Notes: generated by a model not told the origin, from the sequence alone. 64,000 nt of DNA from Plutella xylostella (GCF_932276165.1 NC_064004.1:1126001-1190000); one strand, 5' to 3'. Counted from the stretch's first letter, positions 10,195 to 21,385 are shown. Numbers and translations are program-made.

Positions 10195-10332
10195 CCTCCA
10201 GGGTTGACTGGAAGATATCGCGTTGAGGCGATTAGTCCACCCTTGTATACCAATCTAGTTTAATTATCTCCGTCTTTTATTGTAATACCTATGTACTTTG
10301 TATACAATAAAGTGTTTAAGTAAATAAATAAA
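10195..10332 (+). repeat. CR1-like LINE 3' end
   Basis: GGTTGACTGGAAGATATCGC to CAATAAAGTGTTTAAGTAAA, with a TAAA-type tail. Confidence 0.6.
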
Positions 10333-10584
10333 CATCGATATGAATAGTCGATAAATCCCACCCCATCACTAACCCCCTTACAGGCAGTGTGAAGTGCATA
10401 ATTAGTGTCCCATCTCGCAGTGTTTGTCGGTAAACACTGCAACTTTGACGAGATAGGTTTTGAGCAATTTACGAGTATCGCCTCTGTGCAGACATTGCTT
10501 GACAGATACAGATACAGGCCCATAGGGCCTTATCGCGAAGTCAAAGCGAAGTAACAGTTACGAAGTAATTATAATTAGTGTCAA

Positions 10585-10850
10585 ATACACGGCCGAATGG
10601 CGTAGTGGTTAGTGACCCTGACTACTGAGCCGAAGGTCCCGGGTTCGATTCCCGGCTGGGGCAGATATTTGTTTAAAGACAAATATTTGTACTCGGGTCT
10701 TGGGTGTTGATATTTATATTTAATATGTATCTATCTATGTATTTGTGTAGATATATCAGCTGTCCGATACCCATAACACAGGCTCTGCCTAGCTTGGGGT
10801 CGGATGGCCGTGTGTGAGATGTCCCCACATATTTATATTTATTTATTTAA
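10585..10850 (+). mobile_element. tRNA-headed SINE, body type 1
   Basis: Complete head, body and ATTT tail. A short AATACAC repeat at both edges may be the target duplication. Confidence 0.85.
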
Positions 10851-11091
10851 TACACTCACGGGCAATGAAAAAGTTTCACTTACAAAATTCAGACACCAAA
10901 TGGCACCAATTTTTTAAAACATTTAATAAGAAGTTTGAACAAATTATATCCTTTTATAGTTGGTAATATTCTCATGCGTCGTTTAATGTAGTTAAATATT
11001 GCAAAAGGCATCATTAACTTCATTTAATCCGCTTAGGAGTTATTTAGTTAGTGCTTTTCTGAATGGAACTTTTTCATTACCCGTGAGTATT
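10850..11091. mobile_element. Family C MITE, complete
   Basis: CACTCACGGGCAATGAAAAA at the left is inverted as TTTTTCATTACCCGTGAG at the right, flanked by TA. This is the best-preserved copy of the family. Confidence 0.8.
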
Positions 11092-11548
11092 TTAGCCTGT
11101 TTTTTTACTTAAATATAAATATAGCTCGTTGAACAAACAAACACACAATAACTGCCTTTTTATAGCTAAACTCAAACACACTCATATTTTTATGTCATCG
11201 AGCCACACAATAACCATACAATATGCGTAAGAATTTAAATATAAATGTTAAAATAATGTGCATTTTAGTATTTTTTCTCGAGTTACTTAAGGTCGTAAGT
11301 TTAAATGTGTAGAATTTAAAATTATCATTAAGATTATAATATTTTATGATAGGATTAGTGTCGTGGTGTGAGATTTTAATAAGTTGGTAAGGTATAAATA
11401 AATAATATATTTCACTTTCTCTTATTTGTAAATTTTACTAGTTACCTATATTTAGTTTAGTTACTTTGCAGTGATCACTTTGTTTGTGTATATCTTGTTA
11501 AAAAAAATGGTAGGCGCATTAACTCAACAACGCCTAGACTAATTTTAT
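11092..11548. other. Unassigned AT-rich stretch
   Basis: No supported feature. Confidence 0.4.
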
Positions 11549-11769
11549 ACAATAGAATAGAAATCTTTTATTTGACACACAGCAAAAAAAAAAGAAAAAA
11601 CAAAAATACATTAACTTTCAAAAACAGCTAAGTATATATAAAGAGAACTTAAGTAATAATTAAATTAAACAAAAAAATATATAGGTATATTGTAAAAATT
11701 GAATGTACCAGCACAAAACAATGAATGCTGCGTGTCAAAAAGGCACATCCACTCAGCTATTAGCTAGGG
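11549..11769 (-). repeat. LINE 3' end with TAAA/TTCT-type tail
   Basis: On the minus strand it contains GTGCCTTTTTGACACGCAGC and GTGTCAAATAAAAGATTTCT, the same family as 21975-22200. The hAT-like element at 11770 interrupts it. Sequence from 13394 to about 13500 may be its continuation. Confidence 0.55.
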
Positions 11770-12182
11770 CAGTGTTTTTCAACCTGTGGGTCGCGACCCC
11801 CTGGGGGGTCGCGAAGCTTCTGTAGGGGGGTCGCCAGAGATCGAAATAACTGGGTATTTCAGTGGAAAAAAAAACCATAAAGACAATTAATTTAATTAAT
11901 ATTTCTTGATATTGTATATATGATAGATCAGCGATCATTTATATGCATTTTACTCAATCCTTGCGAGCATAGATTTTTATAGCAAACTACTACTAAATCT
12001 GGCCAAAATCTGTGGTTTTCCCGAGAAATCTTTTGTTGACCTTCAATTAGCTCGAGTCTACTCTTACTTTATCTTGCCTTCCACAGTAAATTATTAAATT
12101 AAATAAGGTTTTTGATTGATTCAGGTCATGTTTGCTTTCAATGAATGCAGAAAATAATATTAACTTTCATAAAATACTACTA

Positions 12183-12936
12183 TGTGTAAAAAGTATCGGG
12201 ACTGGATCAATAAAACAAAAAATGATTGTTATTCATCCAAATTTATTTTATCACCTTCAAAGTATGCTTCTTCAGAAAAGATACACATACGCCAACGAAT
12301 TATCCAATCATCTCAACATTTTTTTAAACGCTGTTTCCTGAGTTGTTTTTAGTACTCGCGGCGATTTTTCCTTTTTGTCTTCCATCGATTGTTAGTCAAA
12401 GTCATGTTGACTGTTTTCTTTGACTATCGTGGTGTTGTGCACTCGGAATTCTTGCCAGAAAGTCAAACGGTAGGAAAAGAATATTATTTGCGGGTTATGT
12501 GGAATTTAATACAGCAAATTGGACAAAGAAGGCCAGATGTGTGGAAAAAAAACTAGAAAGATTTTCACCGCGATAATGCGCCTTCGCACAATGACCATCA
12601 TTGTGAATGAATTTTTGGGCCAAAACTCAACAAATACCATCGAGCATCCACCATATTAACCAGGTATCACGCTTCTAGCTTATTTTTCCAAAACTCAAAA
12701 TACCACTTCGAGGCACTGTTTTCAATCGATAAAATCGGGAAATGTAAGGAAAAATCGCCGCGAGTACTAAACACAACTCTGAAAAAGGCGTTTAAAAAAA
12801 TGTTGTGATGATTGGATAATTCGTTGGCGTATGTGTATCGTTTCTGAAGGAGCACACTTTCAAGGTAATTAAATAAATTTGGATGAATAACAATCATTTT
12901 GTGTTTTATTGATCCAGTCCCGATACTTTTTACACA
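12183..12936 (+). mobile_element. Mariner relic with arms of about 200 bp
   Basis: TGTGTAAAAAGTATCGGG at 12183 is inverted at the right end (12936). The inversion extends about 200 bp inward, so the left arm duplicates the 3' coding end and not a normal mariner 5' end. TA precedes the left end. At ~750 bp it is shorter than a typical ~1.3 kb mariner. Confidence 0.8.
12405..12900 (+). pseudogene. Mariner transposase fragment, broken
   Basis: The frame reads VFFDYRGVVHSEFLPESQ, then GKEYYLRVMWNLIQQ, a stop, then DFHRDNAPSH. These are the second and third catalytic-Asp blocks (FFDYRG and HDNAP) of mariner D,D34D transposases. Several stops and a frame change follow toward the C-terminus (NSKYHFEALFSIDKI). 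The N-terminal HTH region and first Asp are absent. Not functional. Confidence 0.8.
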
Positions 12937-13530
12937 GAATGTATAATGGTTTTCAAAATTAGGTCTAAATTAATTATATAACTCTTTTCAGATTTTTCAA
13001 AGTGAATACAGAGGCTGTTAATAATAACAGAAATGAATTGTGCAGGATGTTGCAAAATAGGTATTTTTTTTGCGAGTTTTTAAATTCTGATTTGAAAGAA
13101 AGAAAGAAAGAAAGAATGATTTCATTTTCCGACTTAGATATACCATGATGCACATGTAGGTTTCGGCTTAGTATACCCTTTTTGCAACACGCTGTATTTA
13201 ACATAACTAATAAGATACTTTGACTATATTTAGGACCTTTTGAATGGTCGCCAATAAAACAAAACCCAATTTTTTTGGCCCCTTTATACATACCTAAATG
13301 TTAAAAAAACCGAAGGGTCAAGGGGGTCGCGAAATATTTTTTAATACCAGGGGGGTCGCGTCATGAAAAAGGTTGAAAAACACTGAGCTAGGGCATTTAA
13401 AAATAAAAAATAATTTATGTTTCTCTAATGCCATGGTGGATTCTAAGGTCCCCTCTAAGCGTGTAATGCAATGTTACATCAGTGAAGGTATAGAACCAGG
13501 CATTACATTATCTTGTACTATAGTATAAAT

Positions 13531-13740
13531 GATTATTTAATGTAAAATTGTAGGTACTAGATATAAGTAAAAATTGTAATAGATATATAAGGAAAAAGTT
13601 GAAAAGATGCTCGAGGAGTTTCTTTCGCCATTTCTTTCCTTCTCAATGACGGGGCCTTTGTGAAATGGTGGTGGATGACTATCGACAAATAATTGTAAAA
13701 TTTTACGTCGATTAAACCATTTGAATTTGAACTTGTAATT
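13531..13740 (+). repeat. Possible LINE or retroelement 3' end
   Basis: It ends TTAAACCATTTGAATTTGAA, resembling shorter fragments near 20600 and 26320. Class unresolved. Confidence 0.35.
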
Positions 13741-13861
13741 GTACAATAAAAATATTATGGCAGTCAGGGTGGTAGTAGGTAGGTATGGTATGTAATGCTC
13801 AAAGACCAATTTATAACGTTAAAGTAAATGTGAATGCTTTCGGTGAGCGAAAAATCGAATA

Positions 13862-13988
13862 ATTCCACCCAAAGGTTGTCTGGAAGAAATCGCTTTAAGC
13901 GATAAGACCGCCATTTGTACATAATGTGTTAGATTAAGTTTTGTATTGTTGTCCATATTTTTGTGTGCAAATAAAGAATATCTAATCT
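13862..13988 (+). repeat. CR1-like LINE 3' end
   Basis: CCACCCAAAGGTTGTCTGGA, AAGCGATAAGACCGCC and CAAATAAAGAATATCTAATC. Very close to 51480-51622. Confidence 0.7.
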
Positions 13989-14327
13989 TATCTTAATTAA
14001 AACTAATACTCGAGAACTACTCAAACTCTGAAACTTTTGAAAGGATGGACATAATGACGTTATGTTGATGTTTAAAAGTAAAAAATGGCCGAAACAAAAA
14101 TGGCTGCCGTTAAAATCACCGGTTAAATTGTCTTTGGTTGGTGGCGTGGGTGATAATCGGTCGGGCAGGTCATTTCTTTTTATTTTGTACACAAGAATTT
14201 TAAAGATTATATCTCCCATATTTGTTTAGTTAAATAATGGTGTTGGTTATTTTGGGAAAGTGGTCGCGTTGCGATAATCTCTCATTCATTTCATATTTAT
14301 TACACAAGGTGTTAAAAAGCGGTACTT

Positions 14328-14595
14328 AAAAAAAAAAAAACAAACACGCACTCACGCCTTGTACTAATGTACTCCCTTGCGGGGTAGGCAGAGGTGCATT
14401 GCTGCACCCACTTTTCGCCAGAGTGTTATGTTAGTCCCAATGTAATAGGGGGCGGGCCTATTGCCATTTTACGGGCACATCCAAGACCCGAGAACAAATA
14501 TCTGTGTTTAAACAAATATCTGCCCCAGCCGGGAATCAAACCCGGGACGATCGGCTCAGTAGTCAGGTCACTAACCACTACGCCATTCGGTCGTC
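14328..14595 (-). mobile_element. tRNA-headed SINE, body type 2
   Basis: Read on the minus strand: the usual head, then GGATGTGCCCGTAAAATGGC to AAGGCGTGAGTGCGTG, and a poly-T tail. The B-box has a C-to-T change (GGTTTGATTCC). Confidence 0.85.
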
Positions 14596-14859
14596 ACTTA
14601 CTTACTATAGTAATTAAAATTTGTTTGTCTATATCTTGTTAAAAAAACAATCTGGTAGTTAAAAATGATTTACTTAGGGTTTGTCACATTTTTAATGTTG
14701 TCATTATCACTTTATCATTGTCACTTTTTAAATACAGCCTTCTGAAGTAAAATGGAGTACCTACTTACCTAAGTTATATGATTTCAAGTACTTAATTATG
14801 ATTCTTCACCTCTCCATCAAGCTAACCAGCAGCATCACTATATTACTTACCTATATACT

Positions 14860-15117
14860 TACCCCCTTATTCATAGAATGGGACAGCTCTACTGTGCTCA
14901 GTGTGACAGGGTGTTCAAGACGAAGTTCGGACTTGCCAGCCACATAAGAGCACATAACAGAGTGTAGCAAGAGTCGCTGTTGTCGGATACGACGAAGAGG
15001 ACATCATCATAGAGAAGTTACAGAACGTGTCAAAGAACAAATTGTTCTTTGTCGGAGAGGGACAAAACAGTTTATTAGTTAAAACGTCTTGTAACTTTTC
15101 TATGAATAAGGGGGTTA
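14860..15117. mobile_element. TIR element carrying a retroelement zinc-finger fragment
   Basis: TACCCCCTTATTCATAGAA is inverted at the right as TTCTATGAATAAGGGGGTTA, allowing one mismatch. The interior holds a C2H2-finger frame. Confidence 0.7.
14878..14967 (+). pseudogene. C2H2 finger, C-terminal fragment
   Basis: A 29-codon frame, MGQLYCAQCDRVFKTKFG then LASHIRAHNRV, with C-x2-C-x12-H-x3-H spacing, ending in TAG. Such single fingers close the RT proteins of several arthropod LINEs, so this is probably a captured LINE C-terminus and not a host gene. Confidence 0.55.
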
Positions 15118-15262
15118 CTTTATAAAGTGTTACAACAGTGATAATATAGAGCTTCCACTATATTATTGCATTTTTGACGTTTCCTTAAGTCTGGTAATTA
15201 AAGTTGGTTTTCCTTTGCAGTCGTCAAATATGTATGGGATTTCAAATATCGAAAAACTAATA

Positions 15263-15475
15263 TAGTGCCACAACCTTATCTGTTCCGGTGACAGCTCAAA
15301 TAAATCTCTAATATTTCTTAATTCTATAAGATTTTAAGTTTGCTCGTATTGTTATTTCGCTCTTGCGGTGTTAATAAACCCATCTAATGTTTTAAAATAT
15401 ACAATTCATTAGTAAGTAATGAGATATGGATCAATTTAGTTCGCTGTCACCGGAACAGATAAGTTTGTGGCACTA
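15263..15475 (+). mobile_element. Small family A MITE, complete
   Basis: TAGTGCCACAACCTTATC and its complement bound it, and TA flanks both ends. Its terminal repeats are the most symmetrical of the family. Confidence 0.85.
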
Positions 15476-15507
15476 TAATAAGATGGACAGAGTAGACCGA
15501 AAGGTAT

Positions 15508-15682
15508 TACCCCCAAATTCATAGACCTTTTTGACACTTTACAATTGGTTTAAAATTGACGTCGCGATATACGAATTTCAAGAAGTTCTTTTTCATGAAG
15601 AAAAGAGTCAAAACTCGTGTGTTTCAAATTTAATTTTAACCTTATTGTAAATTTACAATACGTACTATGAATTTGAGGGTTA
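15508..15682. mobile_element. Family R hairpin MITE, complete
   Basis: TACCCCCAAATTCATAG is inverted as CTATGAATTTGAGGGTTA, with further pairing of TTTAAAATTGACG-like arms. Related copies are at 24503 and 29690. Confidence 0.7.
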
Positions 15683-15738
15683 GAATCGAAGATGTTCAGA
15701 TCAACTCCTCCAGGCACTCTCTTTCGGGTTATTATTTG

Positions 15739-15990
15739 ACGACCGAATGGCGTAGTGGTTAGTGACCCTGACTACTGAGCCGATGGTCCCGGGTTCGATT
15801 CCCGGCTGGGGCAGATATTTGTTTAAAGACAGATATTTGTTCTCGGGTCTTGGGTGTTGATATTTATGTTTAGTATCTATCTATCTATGTATTTGTGTAG
15901 ATATATCAGCTGTCCGACACCCATAACACAGGTTCTGCCTAGCTTGGGGTCGGATGGCCGTGTGTGAGATGTCCCCACATATTATTATTA
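15739..15990 (+). mobile_element. tRNA-headed SINE, body type 1
   Basis: Complete, with an ATT-repeat tail instead of ATTT. Confidence 0.85.
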
Positions 15991-16220
15991 TTATATTATA
16001 ATACACCTTTTGTAACATTCTGTGTACACTGAAAAAACTGGTCAAGATACGCTTGTAAAAGCAAAAAAGTTTTTAAAACTTTAATGCACACTTGGCCGCT
16101 ACAGAATCAATTTTGGGAGTGATTTTAATTTGCGTCATAATTAACGGACTCCTGCCGAGAAACATCGTAAAACACGGCGTTCTCGTGAGATAATTAAAAG
16201 TAAATTACTTACGCTACGAA

Positions 16221-16253
16221 TCCTAACTAATATTATAAATGCGAAAGTAACTG

Positions 16254-16284
<31 letters not shown>

Positions 16285-16435
16285 TACTCTTTCACGCCAA
16301 AACTACTGAACGGATTTGAATGAAATTTGGTATACATACGGTCTAGAACCTGGGAAAGAACATAGGCTACTTTTTATCCCGGAATTCCCACGGGAAAACT
16401 TTTTAAGGCGAAGCGAAGCGCGCAGGAACAGCTAG
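16221..16435 (+). mobile_element. Lep1-type Helitron, complete
   Basis: TC start, (CTGT)6-like tract, 3' hairpin, CTAG end, inserted between A (16220) and T (16436). A good reference copy. Confidence 0.9.
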
Positions 16436-17449
16436 TGTTAAATAAAAACTTTTAACTTCCTTGACAGTTTTTCGATCCGTCTATTGAAATCAATTTAATT
16501 AATTTTGGAAATACCTGTGTTAGTTGAGGTACACAAAATGTAGGTAATTTAAATGTATACCTTTTTGGTGCCGGGTTAAATATTTTAAAATTTACTAGTA
16601 GGTACGTAGGTACCTACTATAAAGCTACTCAAAAATAAAATATCTTAATCAAGCAACGAAAACCCACGGGTTTATACTAGTATACAAAAGTGTAAAAGTT
16701 ATTGAAAATTAGCCATCGTGACAGTTTAATGGCCGGGTCAGCCTTTTTTGTTCTTCTTAATTTGAATCTTGACCGTTTTTTTTAAATATGAGTTTTGTTT
16801 GTGTAAAAAAAGTTCCAAGATCTGTTGAAAAAGTTTAGAAGTCTTCAATGGCAGAGGATTTAATTTGAGGTTGTAGTAACTTGGGTGGTTTATGAAAAGT
16901 TTTTTTTGACTAGCAGGCGTCTGACTGTTTGATCTATTACAAGATGTGTTTTTTTTTGTGTTTGTTTTGCCAAAAATCATTTAAATCGCAATCTGGCCAC
17001 AGGTCTAACTAAACACTCTTGAAATAGCAATAAGAGCTTTGATGACTCTCTTAAAGTCCACCAACCAACAGGCATTTTTTCAGAGCTTATCCTTTTGACC
17101 TTCCCGCTCTCAGTTTTTTTTTTCTTTTGTTTTTATCGTCCACAAACTTTTTGGTCGCTTGCCTCTAGTCCTTGTTCTGAGGTCCACGGCATTGAGGCAC
17201 TTTCTAGTTAAACATCGTTCGCAGCACGTACGGAGTCACACAATATAGCTTATTTGCTGTGTAGTGTTGTTGACTTGGGCGAGTGGACTTGAACACCAAT
17301 CGATATGTCAATATTGAAGGTGCTAGTGATGTGCTGGCTGTCGATGTTTAGTCGGTAATCGATATACTACGGCACTGTGTCGTAATAGTTTATGTAACAA
17401 AATGTCGGCATTGTCATTGGTGTCACTCAGATTACCGGCACTGGTTGTT
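16436..17449. other. Unassigned stretch
   Basis: It includes T-rich tracts and an 80-codon minus-strand frame (16738-16980) rich in Lys and Asn from AT bias. No gene is supported. Confidence 0.4.
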
Positions 17450-17728
17450 TCGAATGGAATCTTTGTCCAAACTCCTTTCCTAAGCTTGGACCAATTTCTC
17501 ACCACTCTAGCTGGTCCAATAGCTACGGGCTCGTGAGTTCACACTTCTAGATGGGCTTAATCTACCTACATAGTACAAGTATATACAGGTTTACTGCCGT
17601 TGAAATTGAAATATAAAAAAGTGACGGTATACGGTCTACTGGAGTTCCACGAGAACTCATTGGTATTTGAACCCGAACCCGAACTTTACTAAGAAGCGGG
17701 CGCTTATCTGACTTCCACTACTATTATT
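17450..17728 (-). mobile_element. Decayed tRNA-derived SINE
   Basis: It contains CTAAGCTTGGACCA, TAGATGGGCTT and GAAGCGGGCGCTTA in the same order as the SINE at 22203-22482. Confidence 0.45.
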
Positions 17729-17887
17729 TATCATATCGATAAACCCATCGCGTCCCATCCCTAGTCGTGTGAAGGGCCAATAAGCCGGCGTGACACGGAC
17801 GTTAGCGCCGCGCGACAAAATATCTGTCGCTCCGAGACCCGTACAGTAAAACCTCGGAATAATAATTCGGCGCACCATAGACAAATC

Positions 17888-19015
17888 GGCTGTCCAATTT
17901 CAAAACACAGTAAGCGCCAACTTTAAAAAAAAACGGGTCTTTGATTTATACATTATTTTAGGCGATTCCGCACATTCCTGCATTGTCAGAATATCAAAAA
18001 ACGGCGTAGAAACGAAAATAAAATTTCTAAAAACCTAGTAACTCCACCCTGCGAAATCAAAAATGCCACGAAAACCATTTTAAAACACAGTAAGAGCCAC
18101 CAACCATTTTAAAACACAGTAAGTGAAAATGACTTACTAGGTTTTAAAATTGTCAATGGCGCTTACTAGGTTTTGAAATGGTCAGCAAAGGTCAATTTTT
18201 GCCCGTTAGTTTTAGTAAGTCACAAATGGCATACATTATTACAAACACTTTTTTCGAAAAAATATCAGAAATTTCAGAACCTGTATCTTTGAACCAATGA
18301 GACCTAGAGAGGTGAATTAAAAGTAGAACATAAGGAAATTTTGTCTTCTTTATAAAAGCCATAGAGACCTTTCTTGTCAGAAGCTTTCTACTAGCCCTAT
18401 TTTGCATAAACCAAAAAAAACTCAAACATTGTAAACTAATTTTAGCTCAAAATTTAGGAAATATTGTCTAATTTAAGGCAGCCATAAATAATGTTCGTGT
18501 CAGACATGCCTTCTTAATATGGCGATTTGGTTCATTTAGATAAAACTTAAAAATATGCCGGTATTTCAGCTATTACTTAGTGCGGTCGTGTAAAAGTGCT
18601 GCAAAATTTGATTTATATTATGTGAAGGATCCAAAACATATAAAAAAATAAAAAACATATAAATTATTACGTTATTATTGCAATTTCAATATACTTTACT
18701 TGTCTTAAATTACACAATAATGGCTCTTACTAGGTTATAAAATGGTCAGTGAGGGCGGTTTTAGGGTGAGAAAACCATTTAAAACCTAGTTAGTGTTTTC
18801 TTTTGTGCATTACAGCAACAATATTAGTCATATTTAAATGAAATAGTATTGTATGTAAAGCCTAGGTTCTGCCGCTTCTTTAAAGCTTACATTCGTTTAG
18901 ATATGTATCATAGTTTTACCAGGGTTCAATGCCCTGAAGAAGGGACAAAAACGTTTTTTGGCTCTCCTGAACATTTTGTCTCTTGGCTGTTACTGTGTTT
19001 TGAAATTGGACAGCC
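17888..19015. mobile_element. DNA transposon with repeated subterminal motif
   Basis: GGCTGTCCAATTTCAAAACA at the left (continuing CAGTAA) is inverted exactly at 18990-19015. Six further copies of a related ATTTTAAAACMYAGTAAG motif lie inside, near 18078, 18108, 18132, 18163, 18725 and 18775, in both orientations. No transposase frame was recognised. Flanks caaatc and aaaatc may be a decayed 6-bp duplication. Superfamily unknown. Confidence 0.65.
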
Positions 19016-19863
19016 AAAATCAGACTCTATAGCTATTAGTGTGCCCCGGAGTAATAATGTGTGTCCGTAAACTTACATTGAATATTATTTTGAAGACCAG
19101 GCTTTAAACTTATTATCTCCTTTTTTGTCTTAGGAATTAAACACTCTTTCTGCTTCAGTGAACTAGAATTTATCTGGTGTCAGGTTCTGGGTAGAAATAT
19201 GAGAGTTGAGATTTTAAAAGTTTTTAAAATTACTTACTTATTTATTTTGTGGTTCGTGTGGCGGTAGGTTTTTGTTTGTTGTATTTACTTGTTAATATGT
19301 TAAGTAATACTTAACGTACCAATTAGGTACTATTAATTAAGAATATTCTATGTAGGTATTTTAAATTTAATAAAGACATAACTAAATATAAAAAAGTTTG
19401 GTAGTTATAGGTAAGTATGTTACAAAAATCCAGTGTATTTAGGTTAGGTTTTTTTTATATCTTTTTATCGGCCTTCTATATTCTATTAAAAGTTTCAATT
19501 AAATTTTCAGTTTATTAATTCAGTTTTTTTCCGTTTGAGATGTCCTATAATTTTACGCGAAATAACGAAAACTTGGTTTACACAAATTACTATCGTAGAC
19601 TTTAACGTTTTTATCTTTGGCGGTTTTTAACTACAGCTGAATTATAAAAAGAGTTAGTCCCTTCGCAGTAAAGGCCGCCATGATTTTCAAACAAGTTTTT
19701 TTTACACGTGGTTTTTGTCTCGTAAAAAACATGAAAGACAGGTGTCATGTTGACATCTCCACATTCTTCCGGTAGGGGGCGGCGTTGTGCATTTTGTAAT
19801 GGTACTTTTATATCACTCTGTATATAGAAGTTTTATTTAAACCTTTAATTCTATGATATTCTA
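19016..19863. other. Unassigned AT-rich stretch
   Basis: No supported coding or repeat structure. Confidence 0.4.
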
Positions 19864-20009
19864 GAGTCTGTTTTTTAATCTCAGATTCTGAACGGTTTAT
19901 CAACAGTCGATTGTCCCGCGATTAAGTGACGTATCGTTCTATTGGCGGGACAATCGACTGTTGATGAACCGTTCCGAATCTGGCCGAATTTAGTAAGTAT
20001 CTGAGATTA
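19864..20009. mobile_element. Family H hairpin MITE, complete
   Basis: CAACAGTCGATTGTCCCGC is inverted as GCGGGACAATCGACTGTTG. The outer AATCTCAGAT and ATCTGAGATT also pair. Other copies are at 20862, 52596 and 58719. Confidence 0.75.
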
Positions 20010-20074
20010 TAGTATAAAATAAGACTATAGTATAAAATATAGAGTATAGTAATTTGGAACATATCTTCCAAATT

Positions 20075-20270
20075 CATCATCATCATCAGCCAATAATCAT
20101 CCACTGCTGGACATAGGCCTCTCGCAAGGAGCGCCACAACACTCGGTCCTCGGCCTTCCTCATCCAACCACTACCGGCTACCCGCCTAAGGTCGTCAGTC
20201 CAGCGGGCAGGAGGGCGTCCCACGCTGCGTTTGCCTGTTCGTGGTCTCCACTCGAGAACTACCTCTCTTA
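20075..20270 (-). pseudogene. LINE RT C-terminus fragment
   Basis: On the minus strand it encodes DDLRRVAGSGWMRKAEDRVL, then WRSL, then a GATGATGAT tail. It matches the longer fragment at 34357-34803. Confidence 0.7.
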
Positions 20271-20861
20271 CTTAAGTTATGTAGTCACATTTCAACTATA
20301 ACATCACAATATTTACTTCCGTCCCCATAGTTGCTATCAAACCGCTTAACTAGCTCGTGCATCGACATTCGTGACAGCCATTCAACGAGTGGGCGTCAGT
20401 CTGCGGTGACCCTAAATTAGCATAGTTTGAACCAACCTTTATTTTATGATCGTATTATTTTGTTGTACCTAGTTACATGCATTTCCTTTGTTCAGTAGTT
20501 AAGGCCTATTCAGCTTTTGATTATTAGATTATACTCGAGCCAGACAGAAAGAGCCCCCCTTATCCGAACGGAGAGTAGTTTGTAAAAATTGACGTTCATC
20601 AGAAAATTTTATATTTTTACGATGAATAAAAAAATTTGAGTTTGAGCTCGTATATATTTTTTGTAAACTGCTCAATATGTAGAAGAATAAATAAGTTACC
20701 TCTGGTGATGGCGAAACTCATCGTTCGTAATCGTCCACTGTTGGACATAGGCCTCTCCCATGGAGCGCCTCAACACTCTGCCTCCTTTGTGATTAAATAG
20801 ATTCCGATCTCTTTCGCTGACTGTACCTATAGAAGGTCCAAAACTGCTATATCGATATTAA
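20271..20861. other. Unassigned stretch with a small RT remnant
   Basis: Near 20720-20790 a minus-strand remnant (CCACTGTTGGACATAGGCCT) belongs to the same LINE 3' end. The rest is unassigned. Confidence 0.4.
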
Positions 20862-20966
20862 AGTCTGTTTTTTTAATCTCAGATACTAAATTTACAGAAT
20901 CTGTAATCTCTGTCCTTAAACAGTCGATTGTGCCGCGATTAGGTGACGTATCGTTCTATCGGGACT
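20862..20966. mobile_element. Family H MITE, truncated
   Basis: It matches the left part of 19864-20009 up to GTATCGTTCTATCGGGAC. The right half is lost next to the following element. Confidence 0.65.
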
Positions 20967-20970
20967 TTAG

Positions 20971-21385
20971 GGTCAATTCAGACGTACCACAACCACACCA
21001 CAGCCACAACCACACCACAACCACGCCGTGTCGTCGGGCGTATAGTTTGTATTGAAAATGAATAATCCAATTCACATGTGCCACATTTTGCCGTTGTTAT
21101 CGACCACCTGTGTAATACGACCACATCGCAACCACATCGCAACCACATCGCGTCGGCAACGCCACCACGCGGCGGCGGCACCGCGGCCACCTCCTCTCCC
21201 TATTAACTGCATACAACCACGTGGTTACCACATCGCAACGACAGCGACAACACAACCACATCGACATTTTGTCGCTGACACAACGCATCTGCAAAAAGCC
21301 GCTGCCACACTATTCACACGTAACCACAGCTTGACCACATTATGTCGCTGCGACGTGGTGTGGTTGTGGTACGTGTGATTGACGC
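20971..21385. mobile_element. TIR element made of CAACCACA-like repeats
   Basis: GGTCAATTCAGACGTACC at the left pairs with GGTACGTGTGATTGACGC at the right, with CACAACCACACCAC just inside. Degenerate CAACCACATCG units fill much of the interior. TTAG on both sides may be the target duplication. Open frames here are simple-repeat artefacts. Confidence 0.65.

Larger units (their letters stand above)
11770..13385. mobile_element. hAT-like DNA transposon, non-autonomous
   Basis: It begins CAGTGTTTTTCAACC and ends GGTTGAAAAACACTG, with GGGGGTCGCG runs just inside both ends. A perfect 8-bp duplication, agctaggg, is at 11762-11769 and 13386-13393; eight-bp duplications are typical of hAT. The interior contains a mariner relic and a LINE-like fragment near 13060-13200. 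No hAT transposase was recognised. Confidence 0.85.

Noticed and set aside
12974..13291. 105-codon minus-strand frame inside the hAT element
   Set aside because: No transposase motif; sequence includes a GAAA microsatellite and a probable LINE fragment.
21052..21378. 108-residue His/Thr/Arg-rich protein
   Set aside because: It is the translation of degenerate CAACCACA repeats inside a TIR element.
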